A stretch of DNA of 52,482 nucleotides, taken from positions 2,864,916 through 2,917,397 of the forward strand of contig CP070815.1 in assembly GCA_020344215.1 (NCBI GenBank). Reading direction: 5' to 3'. Source of the DNA: Gemmatimonadota bacterium. Its GTDB lineage: Bacteria; Gemmatimonadota; Gemmatimonadetes; Palauibacterales; KS3-K002. The position numbers were made by a program, and so were the translations under genes. Under the pieces are notes generated by a model, which searched no databases, had not been told where the DNA came from, and saw nothing but the letters and a program-made list of their open reading frames with translations. Of the stretch, positions 1 through 8,163 are shown piece after piece. Within the stretch, counting starts at the first letter, position 1, and each line of letters opens with the position of its first letter.

Positions 1-1
1 C

Positions 2-763
2 GACGAGATCATCGTCGCCAGTGATACCCCCGAGGTCTATACGCCCGACACGGCTTCGTTCGTGCAGCACCGACTGGGTGCGGCCGAGATCCCGGCCTAC
101 GACCTCTCCGGGAGCGCCTGCGCCGGATTCGTCCTGGGGCTCGACATCGCGCGCTCGCGGGTTCGGGATGTGGACCGCCGCGTCCTGGTCATCGGCGTCG
201 AGGTTCTGACCCGGGTCATGAGCTGGCAGGACCGGAACACGTGCGTGCTCTTCGGCGACGCCGCGGGAGCCGCCGTCGTGGGTGCCGACGCCGATGCCGT
301 CGAGATCCTCGCCGCCACAGCGGGCACCGACGGCAGTCGCGGCGACATCCTCACCGCCCAGATCGGCGGCACACGGGCGCCTTTCAACCTGGAGCGGGCG
401 CGAGAACTCGAGCGGCGGTGGATCGTGATGAAGGGGCGCGAGGTCTTCAAAGAGGCGACGACTCGGATGTGTGCGGCGGCGAAGGCAGTCCTGGCGCAGG
501 CGAACCTCGACGTTGAGGACGTCGCTCTGATCATTCCGCACCAGGCCAACTTGCGGATCCTCCAGGCGACCGGCAGAGCGCTGGGCGTGCCGGCGGAGAA
601 AGTCTATGTGAACCTCCATGAGTACGGGAACACCGGCTCGGCCTCGATCCCGCTGGCGCTCTGGGAGGCTCGGGAGCAGGGTCGAATCGCCGCCGGCGAC
701 CTGGTGCTGCTGACGTCGTTCGGCGCCGGCTTCCACTGGGCGGCTATGCTATTGCGTTTCTAG
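2..763 (+). CDS. fabH: 3-oxoacyl-ACP synthase III (KAS III), 5' truncated
   Basis: C-terminal part of a FabH-type ketosynthase, which condenses acyl-CoA with malonyl-ACP to start fatty acid synthesis in the cytoplasm. The reading frame is open from the first bases of the window, so the true start lies upstream; the GTG at 62 is internal. The KAS III catalytic triad is complete: Cys in GSACAGF (codon 119-121), His in IIPHQANLRI (539-541) and Asn in YGNTGSA (629-631). About 253 codons are present out of the usual 320-340. The next gene is convergent and ends 19 nt away. The family is clear; a role in a secondary or polyketide pathway instead of primary lipid synthesis cannot be excluded because upstream genes are not visible. 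Confidence 0.93.
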   Translation, partial: DEIIVASDTPEVYTPDTASFVQHRLGAAEIPAYDLSGSACAGFVLGLDIARSRVRDVDRRVLVIGVEVLTRVMSWQDRNTCVLFGDAAGAAVVGADADAVEILAATAGTDGSRGDILTAQIGGTRAPFNLERARELERRWIVMKGREVFKEATTRMCAAAKAVLAQANLDVEDVALIIPHQANLRILQATGRALGVPAEKVYVNLHEYGNTGSASIPLALWEAREQGRIAAGDLVLLTSFGAGFHWAAMLLRF

Positions 764-782
764 CCCGGGCACTTGGTGAAGC

Positions 783-2714
783 TCAGCCGCCGGCGGCCTG
801 CGGACCGCGCACCGGTATCGCGTGGTAGTCGGTGAGCACGTGCGGTGGGACGGCGACGCGCAGCGCGTTGACGACCGCCAGCAGGTCGATGACCTCCTGG
901 GCAATCGCGCCGGCGACGGGCGGCAGGTAGCCGAGCGCGGCGAAGCCCATGCCGATGACGCTCAAGGCCATCCCACCGACCGCGCTCTGCAGCGCGATCG
1001 CGCGCATGCGCCGGCTGATGTGGAAGAACTCGTCGACTTTGTGTAGCGAGCTATCCATGATCACGGCGCCGGCCGCCTCCGCCGTGATATCGCTGTGGTG
1101 CCCGAAGGCGATGCCGACCGTCGCTGCGGTCATCGCCGGGGCATCGTTGATGCCGTCGCCGAGGAAGACCGTGTTTGCTCGCTTCGTCTCTTCCCGTGCC
1201 AGCTCCAGCTTCTGTTCCGGGCTCTGGCTGTGGTACACCTCTTCGATGCCCACCTGATCCGCCAGGTAGCGTACCTCCGACTCCCGATCGCCTGACACCA
1301 ACATCACGCGTTCCAACTCGTGCTTGGGGCTGAGGTGTCTGATGAACGATGCGCCTTCCGAGCGCACCTCGTCGCGGAACCTGAGGGTGGCGGCGTAACG
1401 CTCATCGATCGAGACCACGCACTCGAGGCCACCGGTGACCGGGGGCAACTGGGCGGCAAGCTCCGGACGGCGCGCGGTCAATTCGATGCGGTTGGTGACT
1501 TCGACCTTTGTGCCGTCGATCGTGCCCCAGAGGCCTTCGCCGGGCCGCTCGTGGATTGCGCTAGCGTCTTCCAGAGTGAGATTGTGCGCGCGGGCCGCTT
1601 CGACTATCGCCGTGGCAAGCGGATGCTTCGAGTATTGCTCGACGCTGGCGGCCAGCGAGAGAACCCGGCTCTCGCTGAAGCCGTGCGCCGCGACGACCTC
1701 GGTCAGCTGCGGTCTCCCGTACGTCAGCGTGCCGGTCTTGTCGAAGATCGCCGTCCGACACTCGTCGATGCGCTCGAGCACGACGGGATCCTTGATGATG
1801 ATTCCGCGTCTTGCCGACAGCGAGATCGACCCGATGATCGCCACGGGGATCGCGATGAGGAGCGGACAGGGCGTTGCGACGACCAGCACGGCCAGGAAGC
1901 GAATCGATTCGCCGCTTGTCGCCCAGGCCGCCAGCGCGATGGCGACGGCCAGTGGCGTGTAGTATAACCCGAGTTGGTCGGCCAGGCGCCGCAGCTTCGG
2001 CCGGCTCTGCTCGGAGGCGCGCATCACCTGCATGATCTTCGCGTAACGCGAGTCGACCGCGAGCTTGTCGGCCCGAATCTCCAAGGCCGACTCGCCGTTT
2101 ATCGCCCCCGAGAGGACCTGCGAGCCCGGCGTCTTCGACATCATGTACGGCTCGCCCGTCAGGTACGACTCGTCCATCACGCTGTGGCCGTCCACCACCT
2201 TGCCGTCCACCGGGCACACTTCGTGGGGCAGGACTACGAGAAGGTCACCGACCGTGACGTCCTCCAGCGCCACGTCCACCACCTTGCCGTCGAGCTTGCG
2301 ATGCGCGATCGAGGGCATCCGCTGGGCCAGCGCCTCCAGCACCGACGAGGCGCTGTGCACGGCATGCGCTTCCAGCGCCGCGCCGCCGGACAGCATGAGC
2401 ACGACCAGCGATCCGGCAAGGTACTCGTGCAGAATCACCGACGTGACTATCGAGATCGCTGCCAGCAAATCGGCTCCGAACTCGCGCTTCGCCAGCTTGA
2501 TCGCCAGCTCGAGCACTAGGGGCGCACCGCCGAACAGCAGCGTCGCGATCAGTGGCAGCTCGTGCAGCGGCAGGCCGAACAGGACGCCGATCGGTCTTAC
2601 GCCGAACCGGAGGACAAGGTGCAGCGCGATCATCGCCAGCGTGAAGCCGGCGATGATCAGCTCCTTGCGGCTCGCTTGCGGACGGCTGTGCTGGAGGTCT
2701 TGCGAGTCTGTCAT
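783..2714 (-). CDS. Heavy-metal P1B-type ATPase with TPC transmembrane motif
   Basis: 643-residue P-type ATPase that would pump a transition metal across the inner membrane. Seen in order: N-terminal membrane helices (about 20-115), actuator loop with TGEP (186-189), the metal-site helix with TPCP (281-284), phosphorylation motif DKTGTLT (325-331), the P1B-specific His-Pro in SKHPLA (364-365), hinge GDGINDAP (519-526) and two C-terminal helices. There is no N-terminal HMA domain and no CxxC or His-rich tail. TPC instead of CPC, CPH or SPC puts it outside the common Cu, Zn/Cd and Co groups; Ni/Fe-type pumps carry TPC, so the substrate is uncertain. The ATG at 2714 is preferred; an in-frame start at 2783 would add 23 low-complexity residues. 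Monocistronic. Confidence 0.9.
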   Translation of the reverse strand: MTDSQDLQHSRPQASRKELIIAGFTLAMIALHLVLRFGVRPIGVLFGLPLHELPLIATLLFGGAPLVLELAIKLAKREFGADLLAAISIVTSVILHEYLAGSLVVLMLSGGAALEAHAVHSASSVLEALAQRMPSIAHRKLDGKVVDVALEDVTVGDLLVVLPHEVCPVDGKVVDGHSVMDESYLTGEPYMMSKTPGSQVLSGAINGESALEIRADKLAVDSRYAKIMQVMRASEQSRPKLRRLADQLGLYYTPLAVAIALAAWATSGESIRFLAVLVVATPCPLLIAIPVAIIGSISLSARRGIIIKDPVVLERIDECRTAIFDKTGTLTYGRPQLTEVVAAHGFSESRVLSLAASVEQYSKHPLATAIVEAARAHNLTLEDASAIHERPGEGLWGTIDGTKVEVTNRIELTARRPELAAQLPPVTGGLECVVSIDERYAATLRFRDEVRSEGASFIRHLSPKHELERVMLVSGDRESEVRYLADQVGIEEVYHSQSPEQKLELAREETKRANTVFLGDGINDAPAMTAATVGIAFGHHSDITAEAAGAVIMDSSLHKVDEFFHISRRMRAIALQSAVGGMALSVIGMGFAALGYLPPVAGAIAQEVIDLLAVVNALRVAVPPHVLTDYHAIPVRGPQAAGG

Positions 2715-3048
2715 CCGGTCCTGGCCACGAGTTGGTCGCGACGCGCAGAACGCGATTCGCGCTGTATCTTCTGCGTCGCGCACGACATGTCAAGCTGGCG
2801 CACGCGCCCGCCCGAGCGCCGGACGCCCGCTCGACAAGATGAGCTGCTGCGAGGTACCGAGGGTCGAGCGTCCCATTCGCTGAGCTTGCCTGCGTGCCGC
2901 GCCGGGCCGCATCTTGGGCCGTACACTATCCCCGCAGGCAGAGGCGCGGCGACCTCAGGCGGCTAGTGGGCCTTGGCTATCATACCCTCGCGCGACGACT
3001 TGGTGCGGGCCGCTGAGCCCAAACTCGATTAAGGAAGGAGTGCCTCCT
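2715..3048. other. Divergent intergenic region (334 bp)
   Basis: Non-coding stretch between the leftward P-type ATPase and the rightward exported protein. The ATPase frame stays open into its first 69 bases, so part could be coding if the upstream start is used. It should hold both promoters, but I find no pair of -35/-10 boxes convincing enough to place. The only clear signal is the strong Shine-Dalgarno sequence AGGAAGGAG (3032-3040) of the next gene. Confidence 0.5.
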
Positions 3049-3516
3049 ATGTACGGCACCAATCTAGCATTGGGGATCTGCCTCTTCGCGCTGCTGACGG
3101 TCACGCCTGGCCAGCAGGCGGGATATGAGAATCTGCTCACCGTCAACGACGTCGAAGAGGTCACGGGGTTTGAGGGGATCAAGCTGGTGCCCCCCGACCC
3201 GACGATTGGAGCAGGGGGCGATCTCAATTTCGCGCTGGCCGACGGGACTCTGCTACTCATGGCATCGATCCGGGAAGCGGCCATGTACGACCAGTGGAGG
3301 GGCGAGGAGGGCTACTTTCACGCACCCGTAGCCGATCTGGGTGATGTGGCGTTCGAGGGTCCGAGCTTCGGCGCGCATCGCTACGCTCTCATCTTCCGCA
3401 AGGGGGACACGGCGATCGCGCTATTGAGCTTCTTCAACATGCAGGCGGGTGGCGAGCCGTTCCTCAGCCAAGAGAAACTGCGTGAGATTGCCGGTATCGT
3501 CATTCCCAGGCTGTGA
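3049..3516 (+). CDS. Small exported protein of unknown function
   Basis: 155-residue protein with an N-terminal hydrophobic signal segment (about residues 3-20, ending near GQQA) followed by a soluble domain of mixed alpha/beta character. I do not recognise a named family. The mature part starts with a segment reading NVDVEEVTGF-like (VNDVEEVTGFEG) that resembles the start of small secreted domains built around a 'VTG' turn, which is only a superficial match. The start is fixed by the Shine-Dalgarno AGGAAGGAG ending 8 nt before the ATG; the frame is open further upstream but lacks a better start. It converges on the permease gene, with 28 nt between the stops. No cysteines are visible in the mature part. 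Confidence 0.7.
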   Translation: MYGTNLALGICLFALLTVTPGQQAGYENLLTVNDVEEVTGFEGIKLVPPDPTIGAGGDLNFALADGTLLLMASIREAAMYDQWRGEEGYFHAPVADLGDVAFEGPSFGAHRYALIFRKGDTAIALLSFFNMQAGGEPFLSQEKLREIAGIVIPRL

Positions 3517-3544
3517 GAACGTCCCCCTGCGCACCTCGATCCAC

Positions 3545-5971
3545 TCACTCGGAGCGTAGCGCCGTCACTGGGTCGACTCGCGCCGCTCGGCGTGCCGGTA
3601 GGTAGCTGGCCGCCAGCGCCGCGACGGCCAGCGGTATGGCGATGACGATGAGCAGTGCTATGCCGGGTGCCGCCACACCGGCCAGTGCGCTCGACATGAG
3701 CCGAGTGAGCGCGGCCGAGACGGCCAGGCCGATCGCGATCCCCAACCCGGCGAGCAGGGCGCCGTGCCGCAGCACCAACACGAGCACGTCCGAGGTCTCG
3801 GCCCCCAGCGCCATCCGCAGGCCGAACTCGTTGAGCCGCCGATTGACCGAGTAGGCGACGACCCCGTAGATGCCGATGCAGGCGAGCAGCAGCGCCAGGA
3901 GGCCGAACAGAAAGAGCAGCCCGGAGACCATTTGGATTGGGCCCAGCGATTGAGCGGCCACCTCGCCCATCGTTCGGACCCCGCTGATCGGGACCCCTGG
4001 ATCGACCGACCAGATCGCCTGGCGCGCTCCAGCGGCGATGGCGGCTGGATCGCCGGCCGCCCGGACGACCACGCGCAGGCCGCGCGTGCTCGACTGGCTC
4101 TGTGGGGTGTAGACCTGGGGCCAGACGTCGTCGCTAAGCCAACGGTGCTTCACGTCGCTCACCACGGTGACGACCGTCGCCCAATCTGCGTCCTCTTCCT
4201 CCGGATCCAGCATGACGCGCCGACCGATCGGGCTCGCAGCGGGCCAGAAGCGCTCGGCCATCGTCTGGTTGATCGCGACGACGCGCGGCGCACCTTGTGT
4301 ATCGCCTTCGTTGAAGGTCCGGCCACGCAGTACCGCGATCCCCATCGCGGCGAAGTAGCCCGCCGTGACGAAGTTCTCGTTGGCGAAGAGCTCCTCGTCG
4401 GGCGACGCCGGCTCGCGACCCTCGATCTCGAAACCGACCACGCTCCAGGAGAAGTCGAGCGGCAGGTAAGTCACACCGCCGGCAGCCTCGACACCCGGAA
4501 GCGCCTCCAGCTGCCGCATCACCTCCTGCTGATAGGACACGCGCCGCTCATGGTCCGGGTACTTCGACCGCGAGGGAGCTATCGACATGCTGAGCACCCG
4601 ATCCAGATCGAAACCCGGGTCGACGCGCTGCATCTGCAGGAACGCCTGGATCGCCAGCACGGCGCCGACGAGCAGCACGAGCGTCGTGGCGATCTGCGAG
4701 ACGACGAGCGCGCTGCGCAGCCGCTTGCCCCTGCCGCCGGTCGTGCTCCGGCCGCCTTCCTTCAAGCTGGCGGAGACGTCAACCCGCGAGGCCTGTAGCG
4801 ATGGGGCTAGCCCGAAGAAGATCGTCGCCGCTAGAGCCAGCAGCACGGTGAAGCCCAGCGCTACACCGTCTACTTTCGCGTCGCCCACCCGGTACAGGTC
4901 TTCCGGCATCACCGGGCCAATAATGCCCACGACCCAAATGGCGAGCAGAACACCGAGCACGGCTCCGAACCCGGCGAGCGTCGCGCTCTCCGTCAGGAAC
5001 TGACGCAGCAGGCGCCACCTTCCGGACCCCAGCGCCGAGCGGATCGCGACTTCCCGCTCGCGGGCGGTGGCCCGGGCCAGCATGATGTTACCCACGTTAG
5101 CCGCGACGATGAGCAGTACGAAGCCCACCGCCGCCATCAGGAAGAGCAGCATCCCGCGGATCAGGTCGTAGTAGAACAAGAGGCCAGCTCGTATGGGGAC
5201 AGCCCTTACCCCGAACCGCCCGTCGACGTCGGGGTACTCGGCGCTCAGCCGCTGGTGGATGGTCTCCATCTCGGTCCGCGCCCGCTGGAGCGGGACGCCC
5301 GGCTTGAGACGGCCCACGATGAGGTAATTGCCGTCGGTACGATCGGCCGAGCGCGGTTCGACCTGCAGTGCGCTCCACAGCTTCACGCCGCCGTAGGGGA
5401 AAACGAAATCGGGAGGCATGACCCCGATCACCGTGTGGGCGGCTTCGTCGAGTGTGATCGTCTGTCCAATGATCTCACGGTCGCCCGCGTAGCGGCGCTG
5501 CCAGACACCGTGAGAGAGGATCACGATGCGGTCGGCGCCCGGCCGATCCTCGTCCGGGAGGAAGCCACGGCCCAGCATCGGCTCCACGCCCAGCAGGTTC
5601 AAGGCATTGGCCGACAGCCGACCGACGACCAGCGATTCAGGCTCGCCGCGGCCGGCGACGCTCACGCGGCCGTAGTTGTATACGCCGAGGTCCTCGAAAG
5701 CCGCGAACCCGTCCTTGAAGTCGGCGTACTGTGGGAGCGAGAAGCGAGCCTGGTCGAACCCGATCTGCCGGTCGACGTGGAACAGGTGGACCAGGCGGCC
5801 GGGCTCGCGGAAGGGCAGGGGCCTGAACAGGTAGGGGTTAACGAGGCTGAAGATCGCCGTGTTGGCTCCGATCCCGAAGGCCAGCGTGATCACCGCAACG
5901 GCGGCGAAGCCCGGGTTCCGGCGCATCGTCCGGAGTGCATATCCCAAGTCCTGCTTGAACGAATCCAACAT
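3545..5971 (-). CDS. ABC transporter permease, duplicated MacB/FtsX type (ADOP family)
   Basis: 808-residue inner-membrane protein with two copies of the MacB periplasmic core plus FtsX permease unit. N-terminal signature FKQDLGYALRTMRRNPGF precedes the first helix (about 21-43). A periplasmic domain (about 45-270) is followed by three helices (275-395), then a second helix (420-445), a second periplasmic domain and three final helices (690-800). This is the layout of the orphan permeases common in Acidobacteria and Gemmatimonadota. MacB-like systems move peptides, drugs or signals out of the periplasm using an ATPase partner; no ATPase gene is adjacent, so partner and substrate are unknown. 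The start is supported by AGGGAGGG about 9 nt upstream of the ATG at 5971. Confidence 0.93.
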   Translation of the reverse strand: MLDSFKQDLGYALRTMRRNPGFAAVAVITLAFGIGANTAIFSLVNPYLFRPLPFREPGRLVHLFHVDRQIGFDQARFSLPQYADFKDGFAAFEDLGVYNYGRVSVAGRGEPESLVVGRLSANALNLLGVEPMLGRGFLPDEDRPGADRIVILSHGVWQRRYAGDREIIGQTITLDEAAHTVIGVMPPDFVFPYGGVKLWSALQVEPRSADRTDGNYLIVGRLKPGVPLQRARTEMETIHQRLSAEYPDVDGRFGVRAVPIRAGLLFYYDLIRGMLLFLMAAVGFVLLIVAANVGNIMLARATAREREVAIRSALGSGRWRLLRQFLTESATLAGFGAVLGVLLAIWVVGIIGPVMPEDLYRVGDAKVDGVALGFTVLLALAATIFFGLAPSLQASRVDVSASLKEGGRSTTGGRGKRLRSALVVSQIATTLVLLVGAVLAIQAFLQMQRVDPGFDLDRVLSMSIAPSRSKYPDHERRVSYQQEVMRQLEALPGVEAAGGVTYLPLDFSWSVVGFEIEGREPASPDEELFANENFVTAGYFAAMGIAVLRGRTFNEGDTQGAPRVVAINQTMAERFWPAASPIGRRVMLDPEEEDADWATVVTVVSDVKHRWLSDDVWPQVYTPQSQSSTRGLRVVVRAAGDPAAIAAGARQAIWSVDPGVPISGVRTMGEVAAQSLGPIQMVSGLLFLFGLLALLLACIGIYGVVAYSVNRRLNEFGLRMALGAETSDVLVLVLRHGALLAGLGIAIGLAVSAALTRLMSSALAGVAAPGIALLIVIAIPLAVAALAASYLPARRAARVDPVTALRSE

Positions 5972-6154
5972 CGAGGCCGTCCCTCCCTGCGGGTCTCGGT
6001 CCCGCCCGCCCCTTGTGTGAAGTCGTTACCGCTTTGGCCGCTCAGCCAGAGCTGTACCGTTCACTACGGCCGCTGCCGCCCGTGGTTTCGCGGCGCGCTG
6101 TGCACGCCTGGTCGGCCTGGCTGAGCGGTGCCGCACGGCCTATGTTGCGCCACC

Positions 6155-7390
6155 GTGTCGGTAAAGCTGCAAATCGCCATCGCGCTGGGTCTCGTGGCGG
6201 GCTTGCTCTTGGGCCTCGCCGCCGCCATCACGCAGGCGCCGCCGCTCGTCGGGCTCGCCGAGGCCGTCGAGCCCATCGGTACCGCCTTCGTCGACCTGCT
6301 GAAGATGGTCGTCATCCCGCTCGTTGCGGCCGTCATCTTCGTTGGCGTGGCCTCGCTGGGCGACTTGCGGCGGCTGGGCCGAATGGGGGCGGCGGCGATG
6401 GGGTTCTTCGCCGTGACGAGCGTCGTTGGGGTTCTTCTGGGAATGGGCGTTATGCGCGCTCTGCTACCGCTGGCCAGCGAGGCGGCTGCGCAGGCGATAG
6501 CGCCCGGAACGGTCGAGGCTCCCGCCCTTCCGGGTCCTATCGACTTTCTGCTGAGCCTCATACCGAGCAACCCATTCGCTGCGGCAGCCGAGGGCGCACT
6601 GCTGCCGCTCATCGTGTTCGTCGTCATGTTCGCGGCCGCTACCGGGGTGCTGCCTGCCAAAGAGCGGGACACGCTGATCGGGTTGGCCAAAGCTACCGCC
6701 GCGGCGCTCATCAAGCTGACGCACTGGATCCTCTGGATCGCCCCGGTCGGCGTGTTCGCGTTGGCCGCGCCGGTGACCGCTCGCGCCGGCTGGGCGATGC
6801 TGCAGAGTCTCATCGCTTTTGTCGTCGCGGTGCTCGTGGCACTGCTGGCGTTCATCGCGCTCGTGTACGCGCCGGCCGTTCGTTTCCTCGGTCGCAGGCT
6901 CGTCGGGAAGTTTCTCAAGGGGTGCATGAGCTCCCAGGTCATCGCGGCGGCGACGGTCTCGTCGCCGGCCACGGTGCCGGCCATGCTGGAGGCGGCCGAT
7001 GACGAGCTGCGCGTATCGCGCACCGTCTCCGGCTTCGTCATCCCGCTGGGCGCCGGAGTCGGCCGCGCCGGCAGCGCCGTCTTCCAGGGCGCCGGCCTGG
7101 CCTTCCTCGCCTGGCTCTACGGCGTGTCGCTCCCCGTCTCCGGCATCGGCGGCGCGGTGGTCGCCACGGTCATCGTCTCCTTCACCGTACCGAGCATCCC
7201 GGGGGGCAGTGTCTTGAGCCTCGCACCGGCGCTCGGGACCGTTGGGATCCCGCTGGACGGGCTTGCCGTTCTGCTCGGCGTCGACCGCATTCCCGACATG
7301 GCGCGCACCGCGACGAACGTGACCGGCACGCTCAGCGCGACCGTTCTCGTCAACCGCCTCGAGGAGCGGGCGCCGACTCAGCGCGGTTGA
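6155..7390 (+). CDS. Dicarboxylate/amino acid:cation symporter (DAACS) with altered cation sites
   Basis: About 411-residue inner-membrane transporter of the glutamate/dicarboxylate symporter family. Hydrophobic throughout, with a family-like N-terminus (VSVKLQIAIAL), an HP1 serine segment (VSSPATVPAML) and a last helix reading DRIPDMARTATNVTG that keeps the residues equivalent to GltPh D390, D394, R397 and N401. Two Na+-site elements are changed: the NMDGT box of TM7 reads GRAGS (nt 7061-7075) and the Asp equivalent to GltPh D405 is Thr (7328-7330). Substrate binding therefore looks preserved while cation coupling probably differs. The GTG at 6155 is preferred because it gives the family-like N-terminus; another GTG at 6128 adds nine residues. 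Neither has a clear Shine-Dalgarno. Confidence 0.9.
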   Translation: MSVKLQIAIALGLVAGLLLGLAAAITQAPPLVGLAEAVEPIGTAFVDLLKMVVIPLVAAVIFVGVASLGDLRRLGRMGAAAMGFFAVTSVVGVLLGMGVMRALLPLASEAAAQAIAPGTVEAPALPGPIDFLLSLIPSNPFAAAAEGALLPLIVFVVMFAAATGVLPAKERDTLIGLAKATAAALIKLTHWILWIAPVGVFALAAPVTARAGWAMLQSLIAFVVAVLVALLAFIALVYAPAVRFLGRRLVGKFLKGCMSSQVIAAATVSSPATVPAMLEAADDELRVSRTVSGFVIPLGAGVGRAGSAVFQGAGLAFLAWLYGVSLPVSGIGGAVVATVIVSFTVPSIPGGSVLSLAPALGTVGIPLDGLAVLLGVDRIPDMARTATNVTGTLSATVLVNRLEERAPTQRG

Positions 7391-7663
7391 CATCGGGCGG
7401 ATTTCCGCCTAGCGGATGCACCGGCCGGGGCCGCGCGACAGTGGATGTTGTGTGCTGATGAACCGGGTTGTAGCTTGACTGTGGTGTTGGGCTAGGGTCG
7501 GGATCTTGAAACCCGGTCGGACTAACCCGGTGCCCATAACCACCTGCCAAATCCAAGCAGTCACATTGCCGCCGTCAGGCCCCGCGCCATGGCCAAGGCG
7601 CGTGCTCATCTCCAATCTGATACAGATCCTCATTACAGTTATTGACATAGGCTAGGAGGAGTC

Positions 7664-8122
7664 ATGAGACGTGCCTCGCGTGTACTACTCGTACTGCCGC
7701 TCGTTGTCGCGGCCGGGTATCTCGTAGGCTTTCCGGCTACGACTGACGAACCTCTCACCAGCGCCCAGGGTGGCGGAGTTCTTGGCTGCGTGCACTACTG
7801 GGACTCCACGGTCGAATGTGTCGGGTTTGAGAGCCCGAAGGTGGATTGGCTGCCCTGGGGCCAGGTCAGCTCGCTGGCAGTCGTATTGATCACCGCACCA
7901 GGCGACACCCACCGGATGCAATTGTACCCTGCTGACAGCGTGAGAGCAGGCATACCGGTGGATGCGGTTTTCCTCACTCGCACCTCGGCCTCTCGGATCC
8001 TCGTGCCCTTTGTGATGGACTACGATCCGGTCAGCGCAGTCCAGATCGCGGACACCGTGGCGAAACTCGACACGCTGCGCCATGAGGTACGGTACTGGAT
8101 CAAGCCTGAAGAGTGGCGATAG
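7664..8122 (+). CDS. Small exported protein of unknown function
   Basis: 152-residue protein with a basic start and a hydrophobic signal segment (about residues 7-23), then a soluble domain with two cysteines close together (GCVHYW and ECVGF), which could form a disulfide in the periplasm. No recognised family. The start is firm: TAGGAGGAG lies just before the ATG at 7664. The 273 bp upstream are non-coding and show no identifiable element beyond this ribosome binding site. The gene converges on the kinase gene, and a good hairpin sits between the two stops. Function not inferred. Confidence 0.68.
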   Translation: MRRASRVLLVLPLVVAAGYLVGFPATTDEPLTSAQGGGVLGCVHYWDSTVECVGFESPKVDWLPWGQVSSLAVVLITAPGDTHRMQLYPADSVRAGIPVDAVFLTRTSASRILVPFVMDYDPVSAVQIADTVAKLDTLRHEVRYWIKPEEWR

Positions 8123-8128
8123 CAGCGC

Positions 8129-8163
8129 GTGTGGGGCGGGGCCCATTGGCTACCGCCCCGCAC
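8129..8163. terminator. Bidirectional stem-loop terminator candidate
   Basis: Inverted repeat between two convergent genes. The left arm 8129-8139 (GTGTGGGGCGG) pairs with 8153-8163 (CCGCCCCGCAC): 11 base pairs including one G-U, with a 13-nt loop. There is no T-run on either side, so it may act as a hairpin-only or Rho-assisted terminator. It touches the last base of the leftward kinase gene. Confidence 0.6.

Noticed and set aside
97..549. Long antisense reading frames opposite FabH, the ATPase, TssM and the BNR protein
   Set aside because: They are shadows of codon bias in GC-rich genes, with no motif or ribosome binding site.
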